From the NCBI GenBank assembly GCA_002428485.1, contig DIWM01000023.1:1-64000 (forward strand): a DNA stretch of 64,000 nt, in the 5' to 3' direction. The notes below the pieces were generated by a model, which saw only the letters and a program-made list of their open reading frames with translations, searched no databases and was not told the DNA's origin. The position numbers were made by a program, and so were the translations under genes. How positions within the stretch are numbered: position 1 is the first letter of the stretch; every line of letters begins with the position of its first letter. This DNA is from Deltaproteobacteria bacterium UBA6106. Its GTDB lineage: Bacteria; Desulfobacterota; Syntrophorhabdia; Syntrophorhabdales; Syntrophorhabdaceae. Positions 32,869-42,757 of this stretch are shown piece by piece.

Positions 32869-34203
32869 TCATTGTCCGTTGAAGGCTTCGCGGAGGACGG
32901 CCTGCATTAGTTCTTCAGCCTGGACTTTGCGTTCGGTTACCTTTTTTTTCAGCTTGTCCACCATGGCAAGAAGTTTGTCTACCCGTTCTGCAATGGCCTG
33001 CTGTTCGGCGAGTGGAGGGAAGGGGAAACGAAAATCTCGCAACTTTGTTGCGTTTAAATTCGATTGGCCTAATGCATCTATTTTGAATTCATTACACCAT
33101 TCTCGGTGCATTTTTGAATTCATTACATAGTTCGCATACTCTGGGTTATTTTCTGACATCATAGAAAAACGAACAAGATAACCCGCATAGATGGCATCTC
33201 GTAAGCCGTCAAACAACCCCGTTTTCCCGACAAGCTCTCTACTGTTTGTTCTGTTAAAAAGTAAATCTCCCTTCTTTAATGGGTGCTTCGCAATTTCTTC
33301 TTTATTACTTGTAAAAACCATATCTGACCAATCTATTCTTCCAGATTGTATATTTCCCATACGAAGAACAGGTACTTCGCCAATCTCTTGAGATTTGGTG
33401 CTTGAGCCATACTGAAAACCATCCGCGATTTCTCCCAATCTGCACCACAGCCACCCATCTGGTAGATCAAACGGTATTTCCTCCGGCTTGATCGGCGCCA
33501 GCGGCTTTTCTTTCTTGATTTTTCCTTCCGCAATTAGCTTCTTTTTTTCCTGTTTAATCTTTTCCAGCAATGCTTCCGCGTCATAATCGGGGTTGTCCTT
33601 GCGGACAGGATTCTTCTTCCGCCAACCAGTAGTCAGCTTGCCTTCGATGGCTTCCTGAAGGATTGATTGACGGAGGAGGGAAAGATATTGTTTTTGTTTT
33701 TCTGTTTCAGAATCTAAATCCATTAACTCGTTTTCAAACGACCCAAAGTGGGTATTGATTTTTTGCTGGTTTGATATATCGGGTACTGCAATAACGATAG
33801 GTAAAATATGTTTAGGTTTAATCTCTGTTTTGATTCCGCCCTTAACTTGATTTTTTAACTCTCGAATAAAAACCGGGCTTTTTAAATATCGCTTGAAATA
33901 GGATATATCTATTTCATTTTTATCAAAGATGTAGGAAGAATAGTGTATCGTTGCTGTTATAGGTTCTTTCCCGTCATAAACAGCAATAGCGCCTTTAGCT
34001 ACATTTATACCAGATATTACTAAATCACCAGGCTTAACGATGATCATATCCGTTTTTGTTGGTTTATCCGACAGATGAATATTGCCTAAAAAATCAATCT
34101 TATCCAAGCGCTTGAGACTATTGATTTTTGAGTCAGCTGGTTTATAACGACCTTCTCGTTCAGTTAAAAACTGTGAGATAGAAACATACTTGAAATCACC
34201 CAT
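32869..34203 (-). CDS. hsdS: Type I restriction-modification specificity subunit
   Basis: 444 aa. Two target-recognition domains are separated by a conserved helix: the first ends in ISNQQKINTHFGSFENELMD, the second begins PDGWLWCRLGEIADGFQYGS and ends in PPLAEQQAIAERVDKLLAMV, a classic HsdS terminal helix. The spacer includes RQSILQEAIEGKLT. HsdS reads the bipartite DNA target for methylation and cleavage. Its start overlaps the end of hsdM by 8 bp. Confidence 0.95.
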   Translation of the reverse strand: MGDFKYVSISQFLTEREGRYKPADSKINSLKRLDKIDFLGNIHLSDKPTKTDMIIVKPGDLVISGINVAKGAIAVYDGKEPITATIHYSSYIFDKNEIDISYFKRYLKSPVFIRELKNQVKGGIKTEIKPKHILPIVIAVPDISNQQKINTHFGSFENELMDLDSETEKQKQYLSLLRQSILQEAIEGKLTTGWRKKNPVRKDNPDYDAEALLEKIKQEKKKLIAEGKIKKEKPLAPIKPEEIPFDLPDGWLWCRLGEIADGFQYGSSTKSQEIGEVPVLRMGNIQSGRIDWSDMVFTSNKEEIAKHPLKKGDLLFNRTNSRELVGKTGLFDGLRDAIYAGYLVRFSMMSENNPEYANYVMNSKMHREWCNEFKIDALGQSNLNATKLRDFRFPFPPLAEQQAIAERVDKLLAMVDKLKKKVTERKVQAEELMQAVLREAFNGQ

Positions 34204-35629
34204 TCGAAAGTTCCTTATTGAGCTTCTCTAAAAGCTCATCGCTTTTCTTGAATGAATCATGAAGTAGTGTGAGTAACTCACCGCTGGAATAAATATGTTC
34301 TTCTTCAGGAGTATGTGGATTTTTAATATCTAAATTATACCCATTGGCCTCAAGATTTTTTATCGATACCTTCCACGCTTGTTCATTTTCTTTTCTCTTT
34401 TTCCACCATTTCTTTAAGGTTTCAAACTCATTCTTTTGAATAGGTTTTGTCTTGGAGTAAGCCTTTACTCCTTCTGGTAGCTTATGTTCCCAATACCAAA
34501 TCTCCTTCGTTTGTTTTCCTTTCTCAAAGAAGAGAAGGTTTGTCGCAACACTGGCATAGGGTTGAAATACCGAATTAGGAAGCCGGACGATGGTGTGAAG
34601 GTTACATGACTCTAAAAAGTGCTGGCGGATACGCTGTTTTACCCCATCGCCGGTAAGCGATCCATCGGGAAGTACAATTGCTGCACGGCCACCGACTTTG
34701 AGATAACGGATCATTAACACAAGAAAGAGGTCCGCGCTTTCTGTAGTGCGGTAGTTCTGGGGGAAGTTTGTTTCAACACCGTCCGTCACTGATGCACCAA
34801 AAGGAGGATTTGCAAGGATCACATCCACCCTGTCTTTCTGACCGATGGAAGTGTATTCACGGTTTAGGCTGTCCGTATAGTCCGCGTTCGGCACTTCCAT
34901 ATCATGGAGGATAAGGTTCGTCACGCAGAGCATAAACGGCAGAGGCTTTAATTCCATACCATGAATAGTCTGTTCCAACACCTTCAGGTCTTCAACGCTT
35001 TTTACATCCTTTTTTCGGATATTTTCTATCGCGCTTGTTAAAAAACCGCCTGTTCCACAGGCCGGATCGAGGACTTTCTCGCCCAGGCGTGGATTTATCA
35101 TTTCCGTCATGAACTCTGTAAGCGCGCGGGGGGTGTAAAACTCTCCGTAGTTCCCTGCGCTTTGCAGATCTTTCAGGATCGTTTCATAAATATCACCGAA
35201 GATGTGGCGATCCTCCGAACTGCTGTAGTCGATTTCATTAAGTCTGTTGACCACCTGCCTGATGATCGTGCCGTTTTTCATGTAGTTGTTTGTGCCTTCA
35301 AAGATCTCACGGATAATAAGCGCCCGTTTATTACCGGTGCTGATATTGAGGTTTTTCAGTTTCGGGAATAGATAACTTTCAACAAAGTCCTGCAACTTAT
35401 CACCAGTTATGCCTTCATTATCGGCCGCCCAATTACGCCATTGCAGTTCTTTTGGGATAGGTGACACATAGTCATCGTTGATTAGTTCCAGCTCTTTGTC
35501 TTTATCGTCGAGGATTTTCAGGAAGATCATCCAGCCAAGCTGTTCAATGCGCTGTGCATCGCCAGAAACGCCAGGATCTTTACGCATGATGTTTTGCAGT
35601 GTCTTTACAATGTTGCCTAAATTTTTCAT
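34196..35629 (-). CDS. hsdM: Type I restriction-modification DNA methyltransferase subunit
   Basis: 477 aa. The N-terminal helical HsdM_N domain (GNIVKTLQNIMRKDPGVSGD) is followed by the N6-adenine methyltransferase domain. DPACGTGGFLTSA binds S-adenosylmethionine and NPPFGAS is the NPPF catalytic motif. It methylates adenine within the HsdS target. The ATG follows the hsdR stop with no gap (TAAATG), indicating tight coupling, and the end overlaps hsdS. No frameshifts are seen. Confidence 0.96.
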   Translation of the reverse strand: MKNLGNIVKTLQNIMRKDPGVSGDAQRIEQLGWMIFLKILDDKDKELELINDDYVSPIPKELQWRNWAADNEGITGDKLQDFVESYLFPKLKNLNISTGNKRALIIREIFEGTNNYMKNGTIIRQVVNRLNEIDYSSSEDRHIFGDIYETILKDLQSAGNYGEFYTPRALTEFMTEMINPRLGEKVLDPACGTGGFLTSAIENIRKKDVKSVEDLKVLEQTIHGMELKPLPFMLCVTNLILHDMEVPNADYTDSLNREYTSIGQKDRVDVILANPPFGASVTDGVETNFPQNYRTTESADLFLVLMIRYLKVGGRAAIVLPDGSLTGDGVKQRIRQHFLESCNLHTIVRLPNSVFQPYASVATNLLFFEKGKQTKEIWYWEHKLPEGVKAYSKTKPIQKNEFETLKKWWKKRKENEQAWKVSIKNLEANGYNLDIKNPHTPEEEHIYSSGELLTLLHDSFKKSDELLEKLNKELSNG

Positions 35630-38023
35630 TTACGCCGCCATGTATAGTTCGTTTTCAAGTTCTTTTATGACATTGACATAGCTTTCTTTGCCACCGAACA
35701 TGTTAATAATCTCTGTCGGTGTTCCCATCTGATTAAATGGTTCAATTCTCAAAACCGTTAGTTCTTCGATGTTCTCTACACCCTCATCGGCGTATTTGTC
35801 GAGAAGGGCTTCGATAACCTTTCGTGCCTTTTCTCCGTATTTTGTAAAGTAATTGCGCTTCCGGACATTTTCTGCCCGTTCCTTACGGGTAAGGGCCGGC
35901 ATATCCCAGGCCACATGGCAAACAAGGTCAAAGATATCGAGATCCTTTTTCACTTCTTCTTTCAGGTTGTCCAGGATTATGCCGTGTTCTTCCAATTCAT
36001 CAACGAGCGCTTTCTTTGTATCTGCCTTATTCCAGCGCGTAAGGAACTCTTCGATTGTGCGGAACTCCTTTAAAATGCTTCGTTTTGTATAATCCTTTAA
36101 ACTTTCGGTAATGAGTTTACCATTTGCATCCATGTATTGGATGCGTTCGTTTAGAATGGAGACATCAACGCCAGCGACATAGACCTTCGGACGTGGTTCG
36201 GAGATAATCTCACCGCCATCGACTATTTCATAGGTGATCTTTTGTTTATCTCCAATATCACCAGGTTCACCCGTTTCGTCTTCAGGAATCTCGCCATGTT
36301 CATCTGATTGAATATCATCACCCGTAATCTCTTCATCACCTTTAATCTCTTTAATTATTACCGGCTCACCGTCAAAAGCCGGATCAGCAAATAGATCAGT
36401 CACATTGCGAAAATCCATTATGGTGAAAAAGGTCTTCCCGTATTCTTCGTTGATGCGTGTTCCCCTGCCGATTATCTGTTTGAATTCGGTCGGTGAGTTG
36501 ATGACACTGTCGAGAACAATTAATTTGCAGGTCTGGGCATCAACTCCGGTAGTCATCAGTTTGGATGTGGTGGCAATGACGGGATAGGTTTCTTCGGGAT
36601 TGATGAAATTATCCAGTTCCCGTTTTCCTTCCTCCTCATCGCCGGTGATCTGCATGACATATTTATAATTGTCTTGCACGAGATCGCTGTTTTCATTGGC
36701 AATCGCTTGCCTCATCCGCCGGGCGTGTTCAATATCTACGCAGAAGATAATGGTCTTGTCGAAGCGGTCTGTTATCTTCAGAAATTCAGTAACCTTCCTG
36801 GCAACAGTAAGGGTGCGTTCATCAATGACAAGGTTTCTGTCATAATCCTTGATATTGTATGTCCGGTCATCCACGAGGTTGCCGTCCTTGTCAGTCTTTC
36901 CTTCCTCCGGCCTCCATCCTTCAAGATCAACATTCAGACCGACACGGATTACTTTGTATGGCGCAAGAAAACCATCTTCAATACCCTGTTTCAGCGAATA
37001 GGTATAAATAGGTTCACTAAAATATTCGATATTCGATACATCTTTGGTTTCTTTCGGGGTGGCTGTTAAACCGATCTGGATGGCAGAATTGAAGTATTCA
37101 AGGATCTCGCGCCATGCACTATCTGCTGGGGCACTTCCCCTGTGACATTCATCGACAACAACGAGGTCGAAGAAGTCGCGACTAAACTCTTTATAGGCGT
37201 CTTTGTCCTCATTGTAGTTGGTTAACCCCTGGTAGAGGGCGAGGTAGATTTCAAACGCTTTATCAATCTGCTTTTTTCTTATGACCGTCATCCGGTCTTT
37301 AAAATGTTTGAAATCCCCCCTCTTTGTCTGACCGATCAATACATTTCGGTCTGCAAGGAACAAAACTCTTTCCACGCGGCCACTTTTCCAGAGACGGTGA
37401 ATTATCTGAAAGGCGGTATATGTTTTGCCTGTGCCTGTTGCCATAACAAGCAAGATGCGGTTTTGTCCCTTTGCTATGGCCTCAACGGTCCTGTTAATGG
37501 CGATCTCCTGGTAATATCTCGGTTTTCTGCCCGAACTATCAAAGAAGTAGTCAAATGATGCGATCTGTTCCTGTTCTTTAGTTTCAATACCTTTATATTT
37601 TTTATATCGTTGCCAGAGTATTTCAGGGGAAGGGAAATCACTTAACCCCAGCTCTGTTTCTATTGGCCCTGTGGTTTTTGTTCGGTCGTGTTCCAGAAAC
37701 CCATCACCATTTGAACTATAGGCGACAGGGATATCTAATATTGCAGCGTATTCGAGAGCCTGCTGGATACCAAAACCAACTGTCTTTTCATTGCTTTTAG
37801 CTTCTATGATCGCAACGGGGATATGGGGCTTGTAGTAAAGAATATAATCTGCTCTTTTTTTCGTGCCACGCTTGGTTAGATGTTTTTTTACATAAATACG
37901 GCCATCGGTAAAATAGACTTCTTCGCGGACCTGTTTTTCAATATCCCATCCGGCATTCTTCAGGGCAGGGACAATGTATTTCGTGCAGATATCTCGTTCA
38001 GATAGGTTTTTTTTGGAAGTCAT
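35630..38023 (-). CDS. hsdR: Type I restriction endonuclease subunit
   Basis: 797 aa, EcoEI-like. The N-terminal nuclease domain has KRADYILYYKPHIPVAIIEAKS, the PD-(D/E)xK core. The motor domain has MATGTGKTYTAF (Walker A), VVVDECHRG (DEAH box) and IGLTATP, with later motifs IIFCVDIEHARRM and QIIGRGTRI. The C-terminal helical part binds the methylase. It translocates and cuts unmodified DNA. It is the first gene of the R-M-S-hypothetical operon; a REP-2 sequence lies 27 bp upstream of the start. Confidence 0.96.
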   Translation of the reverse strand: MTSKKNLSERDICTKYIVPALKNAGWDIEKQVREEVYFTDGRIYVKKHLTKRGTKKRADYILYYKPHIPVAIIEAKSNEKTVGFGIQQALEYAAILDIPVAYSSNGDGFLEHDRTKTTGPIETELGLSDFPSPEILWQRYKKYKGIETKEQEQIASFDYFFDSSGRKPRYYQEIAINRTVEAIAKGQNRILLVMATGTGKTYTAFQIIHRLWKSGRVERVLFLADRNVLIGQTKRGDFKHFKDRMTVIRKKQIDKAFEIYLALYQGLTNYNEDKDAYKEFSRDFFDLVVVDECHRGSAPADSAWREILEYFNSAIQIGLTATPKETKDVSNIEYFSEPIYTYSLKQGIEDGFLAPYKVIRVGLNVDLEGWRPEEGKTDKDGNLVDDRTYNIKDYDRNLVIDERTLTVARKVTEFLKITDRFDKTIIFCVDIEHARRMRQAIANENSDLVQDNYKYVMQITGDEEEGKRELDNFINPEETYPVIATTSKLMTTGVDAQTCKLIVLDSVINSPTEFKQIIGRGTRINEEYGKTFFTIMDFRNVTDLFADPAFDGEPVIIKEIKGDEEITGDDIQSDEHGEIPEDETGEPGDIGDKQKITYEIVDGGEIISEPRPKVYVAGVDVSILNERIQYMDANGKLITESLKDYTKRSILKEFRTIEEFLTRWNKADTKKALVDELEEHGIILDNLKEEVKKDLDIFDLVCHVAWDMPALTRKERAENVRKRNYFTKYGEKARKVIEALLDKYADEGVENIEELTVLRIEPFNQMGTPTEIINMFGGKESYVNVIKELENELYMAA

Positions 38024-38806
38024 GACTGATTACCGTGGAAAGGGTTTCGAGGTCAGGTCTTTTACCAATCAGTTTTTCAGTTCTTTTCTGCTGCAAAAAT
38101 TTCCCCCAAATTTATAACCACCGTTCAATGTTCAATATTAAAACGCAAAAAACGTAATGAACTCAATAAACCCAAGAAGCGGTATTACTGGAATTACCCC
38201 ACCTAAAAATCAGCTTAGAGCAAAGAGCGGAGAGCATAGTGCAGAGCGTACAGAAAACTCATTAGTAGGCAGTACGCAGTAGGCAGATAAAACGGCTTAA
38301 AACTGGTTGTGTGCCGTTTCCTTGACCTTAGCCTTAACCTCAGCCTGCCTTTTAATGCTCCTGCTCGTTGCTTACGCTGAACCCTTTAAAATCATTCTAT
38401 CCCTATGAAATGAAAAATACAAATAATTTTTTCAGCAAACAGCGGAAGCAACAACTGTTCAATGTCCTATGCCTGTCCTCCGGTGCAGTGGCGGAGGGTT
38501 CAAGGTTCAAAGTTAGAACCGGAGAAACTAAAGCGACGAGGAGAGAGGGAGATCGTGGATGCGAGTATGCGTATAAGCGTGGATGCGGGAAAAGATTGCA
38601 GCTCGGGGGGAGGAACGTGGGGCGATGGATAAAGCGGCTCATGGCTCATAGCTCATGGCAGAACACCCGTACGTCGTGAGGCGTTAGGGGAAAAAGGCTA
38701 AGCTCTCCAAGGGCACGCGTCCACGTCATGGACACGTTCTCAATACGTGTCTAACAAACTGTATTTTATCGACATGTTATTTTCTCGTGTCGATGATATC
38801 GACATG
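38024..38806. other. Repeat-filled intergenic region upstream of hsdR
   Basis: No gene is seen. From left: a REP-2 sequence at 38050-38064 (AGGTCAGGTCTTTTA); the module CCCTATGAAATGAAAAATAC (38400-) leading to the CCTCCG hairpin repeat (38474-38495); a GCTCATGGCTCATAGCTCAT module (~38636); and at 38768-38780 and 38798-38810 two direct copies of ATCGACATGTTAT spaced by 30 bp, one overlapping the end of fic. Confidence 0.6.
38400..38512. repeat. Mosaic repeat module (CCCTATGAAAT... CCTCCG hairpin), copy 1
   Basis: The run from CCCTATGAAATGAAAAATAC to GCGGAGGGTTCAAGGTTCAA is essentially identical to 43849-43961. It contains the hairpin CCTCCG-GTGCAGTGG-CGGAGG. Partial copies lie at 39998, 41930-41985 and, inverted, 47407-47459. 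Confidence 0.85.
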
Positions 38807-39892
38807 TTATCGTGACAGCAAATTATACAGCGCTGTATTTAAGTAGAGGATTTCTTTTCCTATTTTGTGTGCCTCAAGAATACCTATCTTTTCCAGTTCC
38901 CGTAGATATTCTGCAGCGGTTTGACGTTTCGCTATCCTGGCGTCGATCAAAAACTGTCCTTTTGTGTAAGGCTGGTGGAAGAGCAACTCGATCAGCTCCT
39001 TCGAATAGACCCGAGCCGGTAATTCTTTCTTGGCACGTTCCGCTATTTTTGACATAAGCGCCCGTATTGCAAGAATTCGCTCGCGCGTAAAAACAGCGGT
39101 CTTTTCTATGCCATCCAGCATGTAGAGTATCCATGGCTCCCATTCACCATATTCCGTTACCCTTCTTAAAAGTCGATAATAGTCTGTCTTCTTCTCGATT
39201 ATGTACTTGCTCAGGTATAGAACCGGGAAATCGAGAAGTCCTTTCTGTACAAGATAGAGAGTGTTCAAGATACGCCCTGTCCTTCCATTACCGTCTGTGA
39301 AGGGATGGATCGTTTCGAATTGATAGTGTATGACAGCAAGCTTAATTAATGAGTCAACCGAGTTTTCTTTATGGATATATTTCTCAAGATTGCTTAGCTT
39401 ATCACGTATAATTCGTTCTCCCTCGGGAGGGGTAAAAACAATCTTTCCGGTTGAGACATGTTTGATCTTTGTGCCCGGGGTATTCCTTATCCCTGACTTA
39501 TTCTGCTTTATTATTTGATAGACCTTGATAAAGAGATTCGTTGTCAGCAGGTTGTTTTTCTTGAGCATGTTGTAACCTTCCCACAATGCCTCTCTGTAGC
39601 GAAGGACCTCCTTTGTCGCCGGATCTATCTGGGTTGTTGCAGCAGTAAATGCTCTGAACAGGGCATCTTCTGTAGTAATTATGTTTTCAATCTCTGAGCT
39701 TGCTTTTGCTTCCTGTAAAACCAACGAATTGATAAGGATAGACTGATTTGGGATCGTTTATCCGAGACCTTTCAATTCTGCAAGTGCGCGCCCGGCGCTA
39801 ATTGTTTTCTTAAGTATCGGTTTCGTTTCTATATCAACTTTCGGAGGCAAAAGGGGTAAATCGTTGTAAGGTTTTGCCGGATCAAATTTCAT
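38807..39892 (-). pseudogene. Fic-family AMPylator gene with in-frame TAA
   Basis: The full frame begins at 39892 with [20 protein letters not shown], the normal Fic N-terminus, but has TAA at 39758-39760. It resumes in frame with TIPNQSILINSLVLQEAKAS. The rest is complete: inhibitory helix motif SSEIEN, active-site HPFTDGNGRTGR, and a C-terminal winged helix. One base change (for example AAA to TAA) explains the stop. Translation could restart at an in-frame TTG (39724) and give a 305-aa protein keeping both the inhibitory and catalytic motifs but lacking the N-terminal helices. Fic proteins transfer AMP or similar groups to target proteins. Confidence 0.85.
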
Positions 39893-40678
39893 AGCCCAAT
39901 CCTTTCAGGCCTTTCTTTATCTCAGCCATCACCTCAGCCTGTCTTCTAACTCTCCTGCCCGTTGCTTACGCCGAACCCTTTGAAGCCATTCTATCCCTAT
40001 GAAATCAAAAATACAAATAATTTTTTCAGCTAACGGCGGTCAGCCGTCAGCGATCAGCAATGATCATAAGCTATTATACCAATCAGGACTGACAACGGGG
40101 TGTCATACTTGAAAAGTGAAAAATGAAAGGTGAAAGGTGAAAGGGAACTACAAAACAGGAACGAGGGGAGAGGGATGAGGCGGCTCATGGCTGGACACCC
40201 GTAAGTCGTGAGGCGTAAGTCGTAAGGGGACTACTACGAAGCACTGAAGAAACCGGATGCTGTATGCGGGAAAAGATTGCAACTCGATGCGAGGAACGGG
40301 GAGAGATGAATAAGGCGGCTCATGGCTGGACACCCGTAAGTCGTGAGGCGTAAGTCGTAAGGGGACTACTACGAAGCACTGAAGAAACCGGATGCTGGAT
40401 GTGGGATGCCGGGGAGAACCGCTTTAACCTTTCACCTTTCACCTTTCACCTTTCACCTTTCACGTTTCACCTTTCACCTTTCACCTTTCACCTTTCACAT
40501 TTCACCTTTCACCTTTCACATTTCACCTTTCTCGGAATTAATATGTCTCACGATCCAGCATGACCTTGTGACCGCGAATGAAACGGATCTTTCTTTCGAT
40601 CACTTCGGAGGGCAAGGAAGGAAGGAGAAGCGGCCAGAGAGAGGGAAGCGAAGAATAACCCTATTAAATAAGAAATGC
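39893..40678. other. Intergenic mosaic of repeats
   Basis: No gene is supported. It holds a partial CCCTATGAAAT module (39998), a GTGTCATAC plus GAAAGGTGAAA array (40099-40143), two copies of the CACCCGTAAGTCGTGAGGCG module (40196 and 40330), GAAACCGGATGCTG twice, and the (CCTTTCA)n array at 40428-40532 followed by GGAATTAATATGTCTCACG. A long frame across this area is repeat-encoded and lies antisense to the DUF1016 gene. Confidence 0.7.
40428..40532. repeat. Heptanucleotide tandem array (CCTTTCA)n
   Basis: About 15 copies of the 7-mer CCTTTCA with occasional variants (CGTTTCA, CATTTCA). Shorter arrays of the same unit lie at 42988-43027 and 46990-47015, and inverse ones at 24020, 40110 and 46811. 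Copy number is likely variable through slippage. Confidence 0.9.
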
Positions 40679-41728
40679 CTAAGATCTTCTATCTTCAAGC
40701 TGCTTTCTGGCAAGGATCATCGTTTCATGGAGCTTCTTTCTGAGAACATCCTGCGGCGGCAATTCCGTCAGATAGGCGGCCACACGGATACAGCCTTTAT
40801 CCAGTTCCAGAAGTTTGATCTGCTCTTCCGATCCCCCTGCACAGAGGATAAGGCCTATGGGCGATCTTTCATCGGGGTGCTGTTCGTATTTTTCGAGCCA
40901 CCGGAGATAGAGCTCCATCCGACCTTTATATTCGGGCTTGAATTTATCAAGCTTGAGCTCTATTGCAACCAGTCGGCGGAGCTTCCTGTGATAAAAGAGA
41001 AGGTCAAGATAGAAGTCGTCATCGCCGATGGTCATTCTTTTCTGACGGGCGACGAAGGAAAAACCTTCTCCCAACTCCAGGATAAAGGATTCCATCTCTC
41101 GAAGGATCGCCGACTCAAGGTCTTTTTCGCTGTATGTATCCTTAAGGCCCAGGAAATCAAGCAGATAAGGGTCCCGGAAGATGAGATCGGGGCTGACTTT
41201 GTCCTCTTCCCGTAATACCTCAAGCTCCTGTTTTATCAATTTTGCAGGTTTACGGGAAAGGGCTGTCCGCTCAAAGAGCATGCTTCCTATTTTACTTCTA
41301 AGGGTACGAACACTCCATCGCTCTATGCGGCACATCTCAGCGTAGAAATCTCTCTGTAGGCCATCCTTGAGAGGGATAATCTCAACCAGGTGACTCCAAC
41401 TTAATTGTGTCGACAACGTTGATACAATTTTAAGATCAGAGAATATCTCGGCAAAGCGCACCATGCGAGCAAGGTTACGCGAGGAAAACCCATTCCCGAA
41501 CTCAGTAACCAATTTTGCCGACACTGTCGGCAAAATTTCTTCCCCGTATTCCGCCCGTTTCTCCTTCAGAATGTCCTGACGGATTCTTCTTCCTACTCTC
41601 CAGTAAAGCAAAACCAAAGCAGAATTGACGCTCCGGGCGACTTCATCGCGTGTTGAGGCAATAAGTGCCCTTAAATCGTTTACAAGGTTAGATGTATACT
41701 CCGCCCGATCCAATCCGTTCTTTTTCAC
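40679..41728 (-). CDS. DUF1016 (YhcG-type) PD-(D/E)xK nuclease family protein
   Basis: 349 aa. An N-terminal helical DUF1016 domain contains [40 protein letters not shown] and [12 protein letters not shown]. The C-terminal nuclease-like domain contains [20 protein letters not shown] followed by [20 protein letters not shown], with the Asp and Glu-x-Lys of PD-(D/E)xK enzymes. The complete C-terminus (IGLILCAGG onward) is present. The family is frequent in defence and restriction-associated regions. A paralogue lies at 45.6-46.5 kb with an almost identical upstream region. Natural target unknown. Confidence 0.9.
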   Translation of the reverse strand: MKKNGLDRAEYTSNLVNDLRALIASTRDEVARSVNSALVLLYWRVGRRIRQDILKEKRAEYGEEILPTVSAKLVTEFGNGFSSRNLARMVRFAEIFSDLKIVSTLSTQLSWSHLVEIIPLKDGLQRDFYAEMCRIERWSVRTLRSKIGSMLFERTALSRKPAKLIKQELEVLREEDKVSPDLIFRDPYLLDFLGLKDTYSEKDLESAILREMESFILELGEGFSFVARQKRMTIGDDDFYLDLLFYHRKLRRLVAIELKLDKFKPEYKGRMELYLRWLEKYEQHPDERSPIGLILCAGGSEEQIKLLELDKGCIRVAAYLTELPPQDVLRKKLHETMILARKQLEDRRS

Positions 41729-41841
41729 CGTTCACCTCGCAGGAGTCAGAATGCAGGAGAAAGGTCAAACATTGAAAGCATCCCCTTGAGGTCATTGTAT
41801 CAACAGCAAAGAGGAAATGCAAGGGAAGATAAAAACTGTGA
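41706..41841. repeat. Upstream duplication shared by the two DUF1016 genes, copy 1
   Basis: 136 bp matching 46476-46611 at a constant offset of 4770 bp with few differences. It covers the first codons of each DUF1016 gene (CGATCCAATCCGTTCTTTTT) and about 110 bp upstream, ending at AAGATAAAAACTGTGA. Confidence 0.9.
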
Positions 41842-42210
41842 AAGGGGAAAAAGGGACGAGGGGAGATGGATGAGGCGGCTCATGGCTCATAGTTCATGGC
41901 TCATGGCAACTGCAAGGACATAAGAACGTTCAATGTTCTATGCCTGTCCTCCGGTGCAGTGGCGGAGGGTTCGACGTTCAATGTTAAGGCAAAATACAGA
42001 GAGAAACAGATGCTCGATGCTGGATACTTGATACTGGATGTAAATAACAGTGAAGAGCGGAGAAAAGGAACGGGGAGGGATGGATAAGGCGGCTCATGGC
42101 TCATGGCAAAATACCCATGAGAGGGGAAAGGGGTGAGGGAAATTGTGGATGCGGGAAAAGATTGCAACATGGGGGGAGGATGAAGGAGATAGTAAAATCG
42201 TTTTTGTGGG
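41729..42210. other. Intergenic repeat mosaic
   Basis: No gene is seen. It contains the shared DUF1016 upstream region, a CTCATGGCTCATAGTTCATG module (41879), the CCTCCG hairpin repeat (41949-41970) followed by AAGGCAAAATACAGAGAGAA, and a GGCGGCTCATGGCTCATGGC module (42088). Confidence 0.6.
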
Positions 42211-42468
42211 CTATCTGTTTTCCTTTGCCAAAAGCTCGGACATCTGTTGATGGAGTATTGATCTCCATTCTATAGCAGGATAGCGGTCTTTTAGCTCTCC
42301 GGATATCTTTTTCGACGCTTCACCGATGATCTCTACGCTCCTGACAAAAGCCCGTTTTAATGTATCGTCCTTTAGAAATCGTTCTTTATCCAGATCTTTC
42401 GACTGACTCGCGAGGTACTCTGTTTCATCGAGAATATGCCGGACATATTCAAGCGACGAGTGCTGCAT
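42211..42468 (-). pseudogene. HepT-like toxin gene, 3'-truncated
   Basis: 85 codons. The first ~68 residues match HepT/DUF86 HEPN toxins (LEYVRHILDETEYLASQSKD, VRSVEIIGEASKKISGELKD, RYPAIEWRS). The catalytic R-x(4-6)-H-x-Y block and C-terminal helix that should follow EWR are replaced by unrelated SILHQQMSELLAKENR. The toxin is therefore probably inactive. It overlaps the mntA-like gene upstream by 20 bp, as in intact MNT-HepT pairs. Confidence 0.82.
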
Positions 42469-42757
42469 CTTCTACCTCTCTGAGTATATGTGGCCCAAGA
42501 TAGGGGCTAAGCGATTCAGGGGTAACCAGCTCTATCTTGTGTTGCAACAATTCTTCCAGGAATAAGGACAACTTCATAAAATTATCGAACGTTTTCTGTG
42601 TCGGTTCGAATTCTACGAGGAAATCAATGTCACTGTCCTTGTGTTGTGATCCCTTGAGAAAAGAACCAAACAATCCGATTCGCTTTACGCCTAACGTTTT
42701 GAGATAAGCGCCATTTTTTTCAAGGGCATTAAAAATATCTTCTTTTGTTCGTACCAT
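42449..42757 (-). CDS. MNT-domain nucleotidyltransferase antitoxin (MntA-like)
   Basis: 102 aa minimal nucleotidyltransferase: GLFGSFLKGSQHKDSDIDFL contains the GSF-x(9)-D-x-D catalytic motif, and the third acidic position is in HKIELVTPESL. MntA proteins adenylylate the catalytic Tyr of their HepT partner and so silence it. The partner here has lost that Tyr. The end overlaps the hepT frame. The gene is intact. Confidence 0.9.
   Translation of the reverse strand: MVRTKEDIFNALEKNGAYLKTLGVKRIGLFGSFLKGSQHKDSDIDFLVEFEPTQKTFDNFMKLSLFLEELLQHKIELVTPESLSPYLGPHILREVEDAALVA

Noticed and set aside
40428..40532. Possible CRISPR array
   Set aside because: The repeat unit is 7 bp with no spacers; it is a simple tandem array.
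40406..41215. Long plus-strand frame of about 270 codons over the heptamer array
   Set aside because: Its first third is the translated (CCTTTCA)n array and the rest is antisense to the well-supported DUF1016 gene.
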